Shown: one piece after another, positions 49,113 through 58,008 of the stretch
Layout of the letters: every line of letters begins with the position of its first letter
How positions within the stretch are numbered: the first letter of the stretch is position 1
NCBI GenBank assembly: GCA_025056305.1
Contig: JANWWJ010000007.1
Span: forward strand, 1 to 64,000
Direction of reading: 5' to 3'
Origin: Chitinophagales bacterium
GTDB taxonomy: Bacteria; Bacteroidota; Bacteroidia; Chitinophagales; UBA10324
DNA: 64,000 nucleotides
The notes under the pieces: generated by a model
Seen by the model: the letters and a program-made list of their open reading frames with translations, nothing else
Database searches by the model: none
Told to the model about the DNA's origin: nothing
Made by a program: the position numbers and the translations under genes

Positions 49113-50147
49113 ATGGTACGCATTGGTCATCTGCAATTAGGTGATTTCCCATTGTTGCTGGCACCCATGGAGGACGTCAGCGATCCCCCGTTTCGCGTCT
49201 TGTGCAAAAGGCACGGAGCAGATCTTATGTTTACGGAATTCATCTCATCAGAAGGGCTGATCCGCCATGCGGAAAAAAGCGTGCGCAAACTGGATCTCTA
49301 CGACGAAGAACGGCCAATCGGTATTCAAATCTTCGGGGGTAATATTGAAGTGATGGCTGATTGTGTGGAAATTATTGAAGCGGCTAACCCCGATTTGATC
49401 GATATAAATTACGGCTGCCCGGTCAAGGCCGTTACCTGCAAAGGGGCAGGTGCAGCTATTTTGAAGGATGTGCCCAAAATGGTGGAAATGACGGCCCGTA
49501 TCGTGCGTCGAAGCCGCCTGCCGGTCACCGTAAAAACCAGATTGGGCTGGGATGCTTCCTCCATCAACATTATGGAGGTAGCTGAGCGTTTACAGGATGT
49601 CGGCATCGCTGCCTTGACCATTCATGGCCGAACCCGTGAGCAGATGTACAAGGGCAAGGCTAATTGGGATTTGATTGGCGAGGTAAAAAACAACCCCCGT
49701 ATTCGCATACCTATCTTTCTAAATGGCGATGTCACTACGCCGCAGCAGGCTTTGTATATCCGGCAGCGGTACGGAGTGGATGGCATCATGATCGGTAGGG
49801 CCGCCATTGGCAATCCATGGATATTCAATCAAATCAAGCATTTTTTGGCTACCGGTACAGAATTGCCTCCGCCCTCCGTCGCAGAGCGAGTGGAAGCCGT
49901 GCGCATGCATTTACGACGTTCTCTGGAATGGAAGGGAGAGCGGCTGGGTCTATTGGAAATGCGCCGCCATTACGGCAACTATTTCCGCGACTTGCCGGGC
50001 ATCAAAGCTTTTCGCGATCAACTGGTGCGGCTCGATACACCCCAAGCCGTCTTCAGTGTGCTCGAGCAAATAGAAAACCATTACAGCCAGCATCAACCTT
50101 TTCAAACCACAAGCCCATCAGCAGCACTAATCCCGGTAGGGATTTAA
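49113..50147 (+). CDS. dusB: tRNA-dihydrouridine synthase
   Basis: LLAPMEDVSDPPFRVLCKRHGADLMFTEFIS...INYGCPVKAVTCKGAGAAIL...TIHGRTREQMYKG; start refined to 49113. Confidence 0.95.
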   Translation: MVRIGHLQLGDFPLLLAPMEDVSDPPFRVLCKRHGADLMFTEFISSEGLIRHAEKSVRKLDLYDEERPIGIQIFGGNIEVMADCVEIIEAANPDLIDINYGCPVKAVTCKGAGAAILKDVPKMVEMTARIVRRSRLPVTVKTRLGWDASSINIMEVAERLQDVGIAALTIHGRTREQMYKGKANWDLIGEVKNNPRIRIPIFLNGDVTTPQQALYIRQRYGVDGIMIGRAAIGNPWIFNQIKHFLATGTELPPPSVAERVEAVRMHLRRSLEWKGERLGLLEMRRHYGNYFRDLPGIKAFRDQLVRLDTPQAVFSVLEQIENHYSQHQPFQTTSPSAALIPVGI

Positions 50148-50185
50148 TTATGTTTGATCTAATTTCTGTCCGGTAACGCTGTTTT

Positions 50186-51289
50186 ATGATGATTTGTTTA
50201 ATTCGACTTTCGGTGCATGTTGTTTTGCTGGGGTTGGTGCTGAGCGTTGGTGCTCAGCCGTATTCTGTTTTCGTCAATTTGCGCGATGAGTTTATCGTGC
50301 TCGACGACAGCATCTTTCGTCGGTTGGACTTTCTTCCCCCGCGCAATCACCAAGTAGGGGGGAATGCTGTCGTTTTCACGGATAATCGAGGAGATTTACG
50401 CATTTATCAATATGGAAAAATGCATAAGCCCTTCGATGCCGTGGTCAGCGAATACGGGGTGAGTGCCTCACTCATCTACCTGCGAACGCCCGGAGGGCTC
50501 TATATATGGGAGGAAGAACGGCCCATCCTGTTAACCCGATTTCCGGGCACCTACGTGCTTACCGATAGCTTGTTTGCATGGCTCGATGCAGCCACACGTA
50601 ACTTTCATGTTTATTACCGGGGCCGGCAGCAACTAGTCATGGAAGCGGCCAGCGTCAATCCGGCAGTGAAAATGGTAGCCGCTGGACCCAACATCATCGC
50701 CTTCAAACCCTATGAAGGGGTACTGAACGCCTTCTGGAACGATCAAGTGTTTGACCTGCAACCCGCTAACCCCCAACGTATGGTCGCCGGAACCGACTTA
50801 CTGGCCTACACCGATCTTCATGAACCGGGGTTGCATGTTTTTTACCGAGGCGACGAGTACACCTTAGAACAGTTTAATCCTCAGAGTTTTCAGGTCGGCA
50901 ATGGAACAGTGGCCTTCATCAATCGGGAGGGCCAGTTTCGTGTATTTCAAAACGGGGATTTGTTCGATTTGGGAAATTATCAGCCTCAACTGCTCGTCGT
51001 TAAAGACAATGTCGTGTTGTTTTCCGACGAATTGCAACAGACGCAGGTGTTGTACAACGGAGAACTTTACAAGCTGGATAATTATATTATAGAAAACTAT
51101 TATGTAAATCAAAACAGTGTCTTGTTTATGGATCGCAGCGGGCGTTGGCAGCATTTTTATGCCGGCATGCTTAATCCCTTGCCGCCGGCTTCGTACTTGT
51201 CCACTCGCCTGGATTACGATGTGGTACAGGCTGAAATGCAGGGAAAAAAGTTTCGATTTCTGGTCCGCGGCCGTCTCCTGGACTATTGA
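50186..51289 (+). CDS. Secreted protein with tandem beta-propeller-like repeats
   Basis: Signal peptide ending SVGAQPYS; repeated ~40-45-aa units ('VGNGTVAFINREGQFRVFQNGDLFDLGNYQPQ', 'VVKDNVVLFSDELQQTQVLYNGELYKLDNYIIE'). Confidence 0.75.
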   Translation: MMICLIRLSVHVVLLGLVLSVGAQPYSVFVNLRDEFIVLDDSIFRRLDFLPPRNHQVGGNAVVFTDNRGDLRIYQYGKMHKPFDAVVSEYGVSASLIYLRTPGGLYIWEEERPILLTRFPGTYVLTDSLFAWLDAATRNFHVYYRGRQQLVMEAASVNPAVKMVAAGPNIIAFKPYEGVLNAFWNDQVFDLQPANPQRMVAGTDLLAYTDLHEPGLHVFYRGDEYTLEQFNPQSFQVGNGTVAFINREGQFRVFQNGDLFDLGNYQPQLLVVKDNVVLFSDELQQTQVLYNGELYKLDNYIIENYYVNQNSVLFMDRSGRWQHFYAGMLNPLPPASYLSTRLDYDVVQAEMQGKKFRFLVRGRLLDY

Positions 51290-51296
51290 TCAGGGA

Positions 51297-52898
51297 TTAC
51301 ATCAGCCAACGCTCTTTGTCCAGGCTGCGGTACTGAATGGCCTCGGCCAGGTCAGAAAGCTGGATCTCAGCAGAGCCGTTGAGGTCGGCAATGGTCCGTG
51401 CTACTTTGAGAATACGGTCGTATGCCCGGGCCGACAAGCCTAACTTGTCCATAGCTGCCTTGATGAGCTGATCTCCCCCTGCAGGCAAATGACAATATTG
51501 GCGCATCAGTGAGGGGGTCATCTGTGCATTGCTATGGATTCCGTCACAATGGCGGAACCGCTCAGCCTGCCGCTGCCGGGCGGCCACAACCCGCTTGCGG
51601 ATCACCTCGCTGGGTTCGCCACGCTGCGTTGCCGATAGATCTCGGTAGGGCACAGGAGTGACTTCCACGTGCAGGTCTATGCGATCCATAAGTGGACCGG
51701 AAATCTTATTCAAGTATTTTTGAATAGAAGTCGGAGGACAAACACACTCTTTTTCCGGATGGTTGTAGTAACCGCAGGGGCAGGGGTTCATTGCCGCTAC
51801 CAACATGAAGTTGGCCGGATACTCTACGGAAAAACGGGCGCGCGAGATAACAACACGCCTTTCTTCCATCGGCTGGCGGAGTACTTCCAGCACCGATCGT
51901 TTGAACTCGGGCAGTTCGTCCAGAAACAACACGCCGTTATGAGCCAGTGAAATTTCTCCCGGTTGCGGATGAATACCTCCCCCTACCAAAGCCACATCGC
52001 TGATGGTGTGATGCGGAGCACGAAAAGGGCGTACCGACAACAGCGAGGTGTGGGGCGCTAATTTTCCCGCTACCGAATGAATCTTGGTAGTCTCTAAAGC
52101 TTCTTGCAGGGTTAAAGGAGGCAGAATGGAAGGAAGGCGGCGGGCCAACATCGTCTTACCGGCTCCCGGCGGTCCGATCAAAATCAGGTTGTGACCTCCG
52201 GCAGCAGCAATTTCCAAGGCCCTCTTTATGTTTTCCTGACCCTTAACATCGGCAAAATCAAATTCGGATTGCTGTTGTTGTTGCTGTCGAGCAAATTCTG
52301 CACGGGTGTCCACAACGATTTGATCCAGTTTTCGATGGCCATTGAAAAAGGACACCACATCACGCAGATGATCGGCTGCAAATACGTCGAGTTTGTTTAC
52401 GATCGCCGCTTCCCGCGCATTGGCGCGCGGCAGAATAAAACCGGTAAAACCTTCTTTTCTGGCCTGAATGGCAATGGGTAATGCTCCGGTTATGGGCTGC
52501 AGCGAGCCGTCCAACGACAGCTCGCCCATGATGATGTATTTTGAAAGTTGCGATACATCTATTTGTCCGGTAGCAGCAAGAATGCCAATGGCCATGGTTA
52601 AATCGTAACAACTCCCCTCTTTGCGCAGGTCGGCTGGCGATAGGTTGATTACGGTTTTTTGGCGTGGCATGCGGTAGCCACAATGCTTGATCGCAGATTC
52701 AATGCGATGGATGGCTTCTTTTACGGCATTGTCCGGCAGTCCGACGATAAAAACTTTGATGCCGGGCATGATGGTTACCTCAACGGTAATTGTCAGTGCG
52801 TTGATTCCGTCTACAGCACTGCCGAAGACGCGCACCATAGGGTGCATCGTATGTGACTCAAGCTCGTCAGCTTCTTCCAGCCATTCTTCTGCTTCCAT
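51297..52898 (-). CDS. YifB/ComM family Mg-chelatase-like AAA ATPase
   Basis: GLPDNAVKEAIHRIESAIKHCGYRMP...GPPGAGKTMLARRLPSILPPL...NPCPCGYY. Confidence 0.96.
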   Translation of the reverse strand: MEAEEWLEEADELESHTMHPMVRVFGSAVDGINALTITVEVTIMPGIKVFIVGLPDNAVKEAIHRIESAIKHCGYRMPRQKTVINLSPADLRKEGSCYDLTMAIGILAATGQIDVSQLSKYIIMGELSLDGSLQPITGALPIAIQARKEGFTGFILPRANAREAAIVNKLDVFAADHLRDVVSFFNGHRKLDQIVVDTRAEFARQQQQQQSEFDFADVKGQENIKRALEIAAAGGHNLILIGPPGAGKTMLARRLPSILPPLTLQEALETTKIHSVAGKLAPHTSLLSVRPFRAPHHTISDVALVGGGIHPQPGEISLAHNGVLFLDELPEFKRSVLEVLRQPMEERRVVISRARFSVEYPANFMLVAAMNPCPCGYYNHPEKECVCPPTSIQKYLNKISGPLMDRIDLHVEVTPVPYRDLSATQRGEPSEVIRKRVVAARQRQAERFRHCDGIHSNAQMTPSLMRQYCHLPAGGDQLIKAAMDKLGLSARAYDRILKVARTIADLNGSAEIQLSDLAEAIQYRSLDKERWLM

Positions 52899-52965
52899 AT
52901 TCAGCGATAACCAATATGTTGCCTAAAAGTAAGTGTTCGGTTTTAAAAAACCACGCTGAACAAGC

Positions 52966-53643
52966 TCAAAACCGGATTTCTGAATTTAGATCATCGGTGG
53001 GCCAGCGGTCAGGTTGCCTGAGACATTTGTTCAGCAGTTTTAAAAAATCGTGGCGCAGCATCGGTTGTGCACCCATTTGTTCCAAAAACGGATTGGGTAG
53101 CTGGCAATCAATTACCTCAAAAGGCAGACGGCACAAGTGCACCAGAGCAATTTTTCCTGCATTAGGCAGGGCCGAAAAAATGCTCTCACCACAAAACATG
53201 CTTCCCATGACTACACCGTACAGACCGCCGGCAAGCTGCTGTTCCTGCCACACTTCAATACTGATGGCTTTACCCAACTCATGGAGCTGGGTATATGTAT
53301 CAATAAAAACTTCATCTATCCATGTCAAGCCTTTCTGACGTTGGTGAGTCTGGGCACAAGCTTGAATGAGGGTATGAAAGCACTTGTTAACCGTTACGTG
53401 AAACCGGTTTTTTCGCAGTAAGCTGCGCAAGCTATGGCTGATGTGTAACTGGGTAGGAAATAAGACCATTCGGATAGGCGGGCTATACCAAAAGACCACA
53501 TTCTGGCTTCGATGCCAGGGAAAAATGCCCTTGCGGTAGGCAGCTATTACCATTGGTGGGGTAAGTTGTAAGCTAATGCCCACCAAACCATCAGGAGCCG
53601 CCTCTTCAGGATGTGGAAATCGAGTGCCGCTTATAAAGGTCAT
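52966..53643 (-). CDS. aat: Leucyl/phenylalanyl-tRNA--protein transferase
   Basis: FPHPEEA..GLVGISLQLTPPMVIAAYRKGIFPW...WYSPPIRMVLFP...TWIDEVFIDTYTQLHELGKAISIEVW; start refined to 53643. Confidence 0.95.
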   Translation of the reverse strand: MTFISGTRFPHPEEAAPDGLVGISLQLTPPMVIAAYRKGIFPWHRSQNVVFWYSPPIRMVLFPTQLHISHSLRSLLRKNRFHVTVNKCFHTLIQACAQTHQRQKGLTWIDEVFIDTYTQLHELGKAISIEVWQEQQLAGGLYGVVMGSMFCGESIFSALPNAGKIALVHLCRLPFEVIDCQLPNPFLEQMGAQPMLRHDFLKLLNKCLRQPDRWPTDDLNSEIRF

Positions 53644-53755
53644 ATTCAGGCTTGTAAGCAAATTAACACACTTCAATGAAGGTGCAGGCCAATGGTGGCT
53701 GGGAAACTTTTGTTCCTGAGCTTCATGAAACATTGTAGCGAATACAGCTTTATGC

Positions 53756-53763
53756 TAATTTTG
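53756..53763 (+). promoter_or_regulatory. Putative Bacteroidota -7 promoter box (TAATTTTG) of the TetR/paa operon
   Basis: Exact TAnnTTTG consensus 17 nt before the regulator ATG. Confidence 0.55.
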
Positions 53764-53777
53764 CTAACGAATGTTAG
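53764..53777. promoter_or_regulatory. Palindromic operator candidate CTAAC-GAAT-GTTAG for the TetR/PaaR regulator
   Basis: Inverted repeat between the -7 box and the ATG of the TetR gene; closely fits my recollection of the PaaR operator pattern. Confidence 0.55.
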
Positions 53778-53780
53778 TTT

Positions 53781-54380
53781 ATGGGTGAAAGAAAGTCAGC
53801 CGATCGAAAAGACCAAATAGCCAAAGTAGCCAGCGAGTACTTTCATGAGAAAGGATACATGGCTGTAAGCATGCGCGATTTAGCCAAAGAGGTTGGCATC
53901 GAGGCTGCAAGTTTTTATAATCACTTTGATTCAAAAGCAAGTATCCTTAAAGAAATCTGTTTTCGCATGGCCGATGAGTTTTTCACCGGCCTAAACGAGG
54001 CGCTCAGCGAACACAATTCGCCTTCCGAACAGCTCAAAGCCATCATCCGTAAGCATATTGAAGTAGTGCTCAAAAACTTTTCGGCCTCGGCAGTGTTTTT
54101 CCGAGAATGGCGCCATCTGAGCGAGCCATGGTTACAGCAGTTTCTAGAGCTGCGTCGCCGCTACGAAGAACAGGTGCGTCAGGTATTAAACCGGGGCATG
54201 GCCAGCGGGGCCTTTCGGAAAGCAGACCAGCATGTGATGGTTTATGCCCTTTTTAGCCTGATCAATGGCTTGCATGAATGGCCTGATGTTCAAAGACATT
54301 TTTCTGCGGCTGAAATCGCCGACCGCATTGCTTCGCTCTTTTTAGAGGGCATTTCGAATGCCTCTGCTCAAAAATCATAA
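53781..54380 (+). CDS. TetR/AcrR family regulator (PaaR-like)
   Basis: N-terminal HTH 'KDQIAKVASEYFHEKGYMAVSMRDLAKEVGIEAASFYNHFDSKASIL'; upstream of paaABCD. Confidence 0.92.
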   Translation: MGERKSADRKDQIAKVASEYFHEKGYMAVSMRDLAKEVGIEAASFYNHFDSKASILKEICFRMADEFFTGLNEALSEHNSPSEQLKAIIRKHIEVVLKNFSASAVFFREWRHLSEPWLQQFLELRRRYEEQVRQVLNRGMASGAFRKADQHVMVYALFSLINGLHEWPDVQRHFSAAEIADRIASLFLEGISNASAQKS

Positions 54381-54401
54381 AAATCATAAACCCATTTGGT
54401 T

Positions 54402-55385
54402 ATGTACGGTGGTGGTTATGTGTTTTGCGAACCTGACGTGCACGGCCAACCCGACGATCCGGAACGGTTAGCTGAATTCGAAGCACGTATTGACCGTGGG
54501 GAGAAAATCGAACCCCAAGACTGGATGCCCTACGAGTACCGGCGGCAATTGATCCGTCTGATCGAACAACATGCCCACAGTGAAATTATGGGGGCATTGC
54601 CGGAAGGAGCTTGGATTACACGGGCACCGGGTTTCAAGCGTAAGCTGGCCCTCATTGCCAAAGTGCAGGATGAGGTGGGTCATGCTCAATTGCTGTATAG
54701 TGCTGCTGAAACTTTAGGCAAGTCGCGCGCCGATATGGTTAATGACCTGCTAAGCGGTAAATCCAAGTACAGCAATGTGTTCAACTATCCGGCAAAAACG
54801 TGGGCTGATGTTACGGTGATCGGCTTTTTGATTGATGCTGCCGCCATCGTCAATCAGGTGGCTAACTCCAAAGGAAGTTATGGCCCTTATTGCCGTGCGT
54901 TGGAACGAATCTGTTATGAAGAGTCATTTCACCTCAAGCAAGGTTATGATGCTTTTGTGGCCTTAGCTACCGGCACCAAACGGCAACGGGAAATGCTGCA
55001 AGATGCCATCAATCGGTGGTACCGGCCCATCATTCATTTCTTTGGGCCTCCAGACAATGAATCGGTGCACAGCAAGCAACTCATGCGCTGGAAGGTCAAG
55101 ATGGCCTCTAATGACGAGATGCGCAATCAATTTTTGGATGCTTACGTACCAAAAGTCCTTGAATTGGGTTTGACCTTTCCGGATCCGGAATTGCGCAAAG
55201 ACCCCCAGACAGGGCGCTGGCATTACGGCGATCCAGATTGGGCAGAGTTTTATCGGGTTATTAACGGTGACGGGCCGTGTAATGCCGAACGGCTTTCGGC
55301 GCGCCGTCTTGCCGAAGAAAACGGCCGATGGATCCGGCAGGCCATCATGAATCCTCAGCAAAAATTCACAATTCCTTTTGCCTGA
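54402..55385 (+). CDS. paaA: 1,2-phenylacetyl-CoA epoxidase subunit PaaA
   Basis: [23 protein letters not shown]...[16 protein letters not shown] ferritin-like di-iron motifs. Confidence 0.96.
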   Translation: MYGGGYVFCEPDVHGQPDDPERLAEFEARIDRGEKIEPQDWMPYEYRRQLIRLIEQHAHSEIMGALPEGAWITRAPGFKRKLALIAKVQDEVGHAQLLYSAAETLGKSRADMVNDLLSGKSKYSNVFNYPAKTWADVTVIGFLIDAAAIVNQVANSKGSYGPYCRALERICYEESFHLKQGYDAFVALATGTKRQREMLQDAINRWYRPIIHFFGPPDNESVHSKQLMRWKVKMASNDEMRNQFLDAYVPKVLELGLTFPDPELRKDPQTGRWHYGDPDWAEFYRVINGDGPCNAERLSARRLAEENGRWIRQAIMNPQQKFTIPFA

Positions 55386-55387
55386 TC

Positions 55388-55792
55388 ATGGAAACAGCCG
55401 ACCGTCACTTGCTCAGTACAAGCGTAGATCCGCGACTTCAGCGCGTACAGCGACATGCGACAGAATTCCATTTGCTTGAGCAGCCTGAAGAGTGGCAAAC
55501 TTTTGAGGTGTTCCATCAGCGACGGCGAGGCGAACATCATGTTCATGTAGGATCCGTGCATGCTCCTGATGCTGAAATGGCTTTGGTTTTTGCCAAAGAG
55601 CAGTTCGCCCGTCGGCAGCAATGCGCTTCCCTATGGGTAGTGGCGTCTGCCCATATCCATAGCCTCGGCTATCAAAACGAAGACATGTTTGCCACTACTA
55701 CTGAAAAAACCTATCGCGAAGCCAGTGGATACCGATTACGGCACAAGATCCAGGCTTATAAACAATCGGTGCAGCATGAATCCAATAGTTGA
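55388..55792 (+). CDS. paaB: Phenylacetyl-CoA epoxidase subunit PaaB
   Basis: WQTFEVFHQRRRGEHHVHVGSVHAPDAEMALVFAKEQFARRQQCASLWVV; start refined to 55388. Confidence 0.95.
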   Translation: METADRHLLSTSVDPRLQRVQRHATEFHLLEQPEEWQTFEVFHQRRRGEHHVHVGSVHAPDAEMALVFAKEQFARRQQCASLWVVASAHIHSLGYQNEDMFATTTEKTYREASGYRLRHKIQAYKQSVQHESNS

Positions 55793-56528
55793 GCTGATTA
55801 CCAAATTGGGTGACGATGCCTTCATCCTTGGGCATCGCCACAGCGAATGGACTGGCCTGGGTCCCATATTGGAAGAAGATATTGCTATGTCTTCTATGGC
55901 TCAAGACAAGATCGGCCATGCATTAGCACTGTACACGATCCTACACGAACAATTTGGAGGCCCTGATCCCGACACCATAGGCTTTCTCCGTAACGAAAAA
56001 GAATTTCGTTGCTGTCATTTAGTGGAATATCCTAATGGAGAGTATGATTTTACACTGGTACGCCATTTTCTGTTTGACCATGCCGAGTTGTTGCGCTATC
56101 AACTTTTGCGCCAATCGACTTTTGCTCCTTTGGCACGCTTTGCCGCGAAAGTGATGGGTGAACTTAAGTATCATGTGCTCCATGCGGACTCGCTGATGCA
56201 GCGGCTGGCTTTAGGCAACGAGGAAAGTCATGCGCGTCTGCAGGCTTCGTTAACAGAGGCTTTTCCTTTAGCAGCAGGAATATTTGAAAAAAGTCCATAT
56301 GAAGACCAGCTGATCGCTGAGGGCGTCTTTGCGGGCGAAGCTTTGCTTCAGCAACAATGGCTTAAGGAGATCGAACAACGGGTACAAGCCTGGGACTTGC
56401 ACCTTCCAGAAGCGCGGGAACCTCTGGCTGGCCTGGGCGGTCGTTACGGCTATCACACGCCTTATTTGCAACCCCTGCTGGATGAGTTAACCAGTGTGTT
56501 TCGTTCCGAAGAAAATGCATCATGGTAA
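55776..56528 (+). CDS. paaC: Phenylacetyl-CoA epoxidase subunit PaaC
   Basis: ILGHRHSEWTGLGPILEEDIAMSSMAQDKIGHALALY...ELKYHVLHADSLMQRLALGNEESHARLQ; start refined to 55776. Confidence 0.95.
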   Translation: MNPIVELITKLGDDAFILGHRHSEWTGLGPILEEDIAMSSMAQDKIGHALALYTILHEQFGGPDPDTIGFLRNEKEFRCCHLVEYPNGEYDFTLVRHFLFDHAELLRYQLLRQSTFAPLARFAAKVMGELKYHVLHADSLMQRLALGNEESHARLQASLTEAFPLAAGIFEKSPYEDQLIAEGVFAGEALLQQQWLKEIEQRVQAWDLHLPEAREPLAGLGGRYGYHTPYLQPLLDELTSVFRSEENASW

Positions 56529-57034
56529 CAACCCATACGCTGAGTGACCCAACGTTTATGACGGCCGACCAAGTGCTGCAGGCGCTGCACGATGTTCACG
56601 ATCCTGAAATTCCTGCATTGTCGATAGTGGACTTGGGCATGATTGGCGAATTAATCATTCAGGGAGAAAACATAACTGTTAAGCTGATTCCCACCTTTAT
56701 CGCGTGTCCGGCTTTAGATTGGATTCGCCATCAGGTGAAAGAACGCCTCAAGCAAATGGGTTTTCGCAAAGTGGAAGTCGTACACGACGATCAAACGGTT
56801 TGGACTTCTGATCGCATCAGTGAAGAAGGGCGCCGCAAGCTTCAGGCCTTTGGACTGACGCCACCTGCGCGAAATTGTGGCCGATGGACCGAAGCATCGC
56901 TGGCGGCAGTTACGTGTCCGCATTGCGGAAGCAGCAACACGGTTTTAAGGTCTTTTTTCGGCTCCACACTCTGTCGGAGCACCCACTATTGCAACCAGTG
57001 CCGCCAGGTTTTTGAATCTTTTAAGCCTGTTTAA
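56522..57034 (+). CDS. paaD: Phenylacetyl-CoA epoxidase assembly/accessory protein PaaD
   Basis: DUF59-like 'VHDPEIPALSIVDLGMI' plus C-terminal CPHCGSSNT...CRSTHYCNQCRQVFESFKPV. Confidence 0.94.
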   Translation: MVTTHTLSDPTFMTADQVLQALHDVHDPEIPALSIVDLGMIGELIIQGENITVKLIPTFIACPALDWIRHQVKERLKQMGFRKVEVVHDDQTVWTSDRISEEGRRKLQAFGLTPPARNCGRWTEASLAAVTCPHCGSSNTVLRSFFGSTLCRSTHYCNQCRQVFESFKPV

Positions 57035-57095
57035 AAGTAGTAGGGCTACAACGCCCGTTCATCCTAAAAAATAAATACAAGTTCTTTTTTTATTT

Positions 57096-57674
57096 ATGCA
57101 TGAGATGACCGGCTTGTTTTTTGGCACCTTTAATCCAATCCATATAGGCCATGTTCTCGTGGCGGAGTATCTGGCTGACTATGCCGGCTTGAAGCGAGTG
57201 TGGTTTATATTATCGCCAATGAGTCCTTTTAAACAAAACACTCCGCAGGTCTTGGCGAAACATAGATTTTTAATGATAAAAAAAGCCATAAAGGGTAATC
57301 CGCGATTTTTCGTTCATGATATCGAGCTGCATATGCCCACCCCGTCCTATACTGTGGATACATTAAAGGCTTTGCACAAACGTTATCCAAGTCGTGAGTT
57401 CATCCTCATGATGGGATCAGATACCTTAGCCGGTATGCCACATTGGAAAGAAGGAACACATTTAATGCAGAAATATCAAATTTTGGTTTATCCGAGGTCA
57501 AGTGCAGATATTTCTCAGTGGAAAAGTTGGAAGAACATTCAGGTGGTGGAGGGGCCAAGGGTAGATGTTTCAAGCACGCAAATTCGCGCATTGATCAAAG
57601 CAGGACGCTCGGTGCGCTATTTGGTCCCCGAATTCACGCGCCGATACATTGTTGAAAACCATTTGTATAAATAA
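57096..57674 (+). CDS. nadD: Nicotinate-nucleotide adenylyltransferase
   Basis: GLFFGTFNPIHIGHVLVAEY (GxFxPxHxGH), DVSSTQIRALIKAGRSVRYLVP. Confidence 0.95.
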   Translation: MHEMTGLFFGTFNPIHIGHVLVAEYLADYAGLKRVWFILSPMSPFKQNTPQVLAKHRFLMIKKAIKGNPRFFVHDIELHMPTPSYTVDTLKALHKRYPSREFILMMGSDTLAGMPHWKEGTHLMQKYQILVYPRSSADISQWKSWKNIQVVEGPRVDVSSTQIRALIKAGRSVRYLVPEFTRRYIVENHLYK

Positions 57675-57693
57675 ACAGCATAAAGCACTGAAA

Positions 57694-57723
57694 CAAGAAA
57701 GCCCCCGTGAGGGGGCTTTCTTG
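57694..57723. terminator. Bidirectional intrinsic terminator
   Basis: 13-bp perfect stem CAAGAAAGCCCCC-GTGA-GGGGGCTTTCTTG between convergent nadD and csp. Confidence 0.9.
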
Positions 57724-57737
57724 CTTGAGCTCCGGCT

Positions 57738-57929
57738 TCAGGCCAGGCGCACATTTACGGCATTAGGACCCTTTTTACCTCGGGTTATTTCAAAAAGGAC
57801 GATATCGCCCTCCTGAATTTGCTGCGTCAAACCCGTGGCATGCACAAAGATGTCCTGACCGGTTTCATCATCGACGATAAATCCATACCCTTTGGCGGTG
57901 TGGAAGAACTTGACTCTACCTTTTTTCAT
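57738..57929 (-). CDS. Cold shock domain protein
   Basis: MKKGRVKFFHTAKGYGFIVDDETGQDIFVHATGL; start refined to 57929. Confidence 0.96.
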   Translation of the reverse strand: MKKGRVKFFHTAKGYGFIVDDETGQDIFVHATGLTQQIQEGDIVLFEITRGKKGPNAVNVRLA

Positions 57930-58008
57930 TGAAAAAAATTTAATTGATGAACTAATGCGTGCAAAAGTAGGGCTTTTTTGATTTGGAATCAGGAAATGCC
58001 GATTTCGG

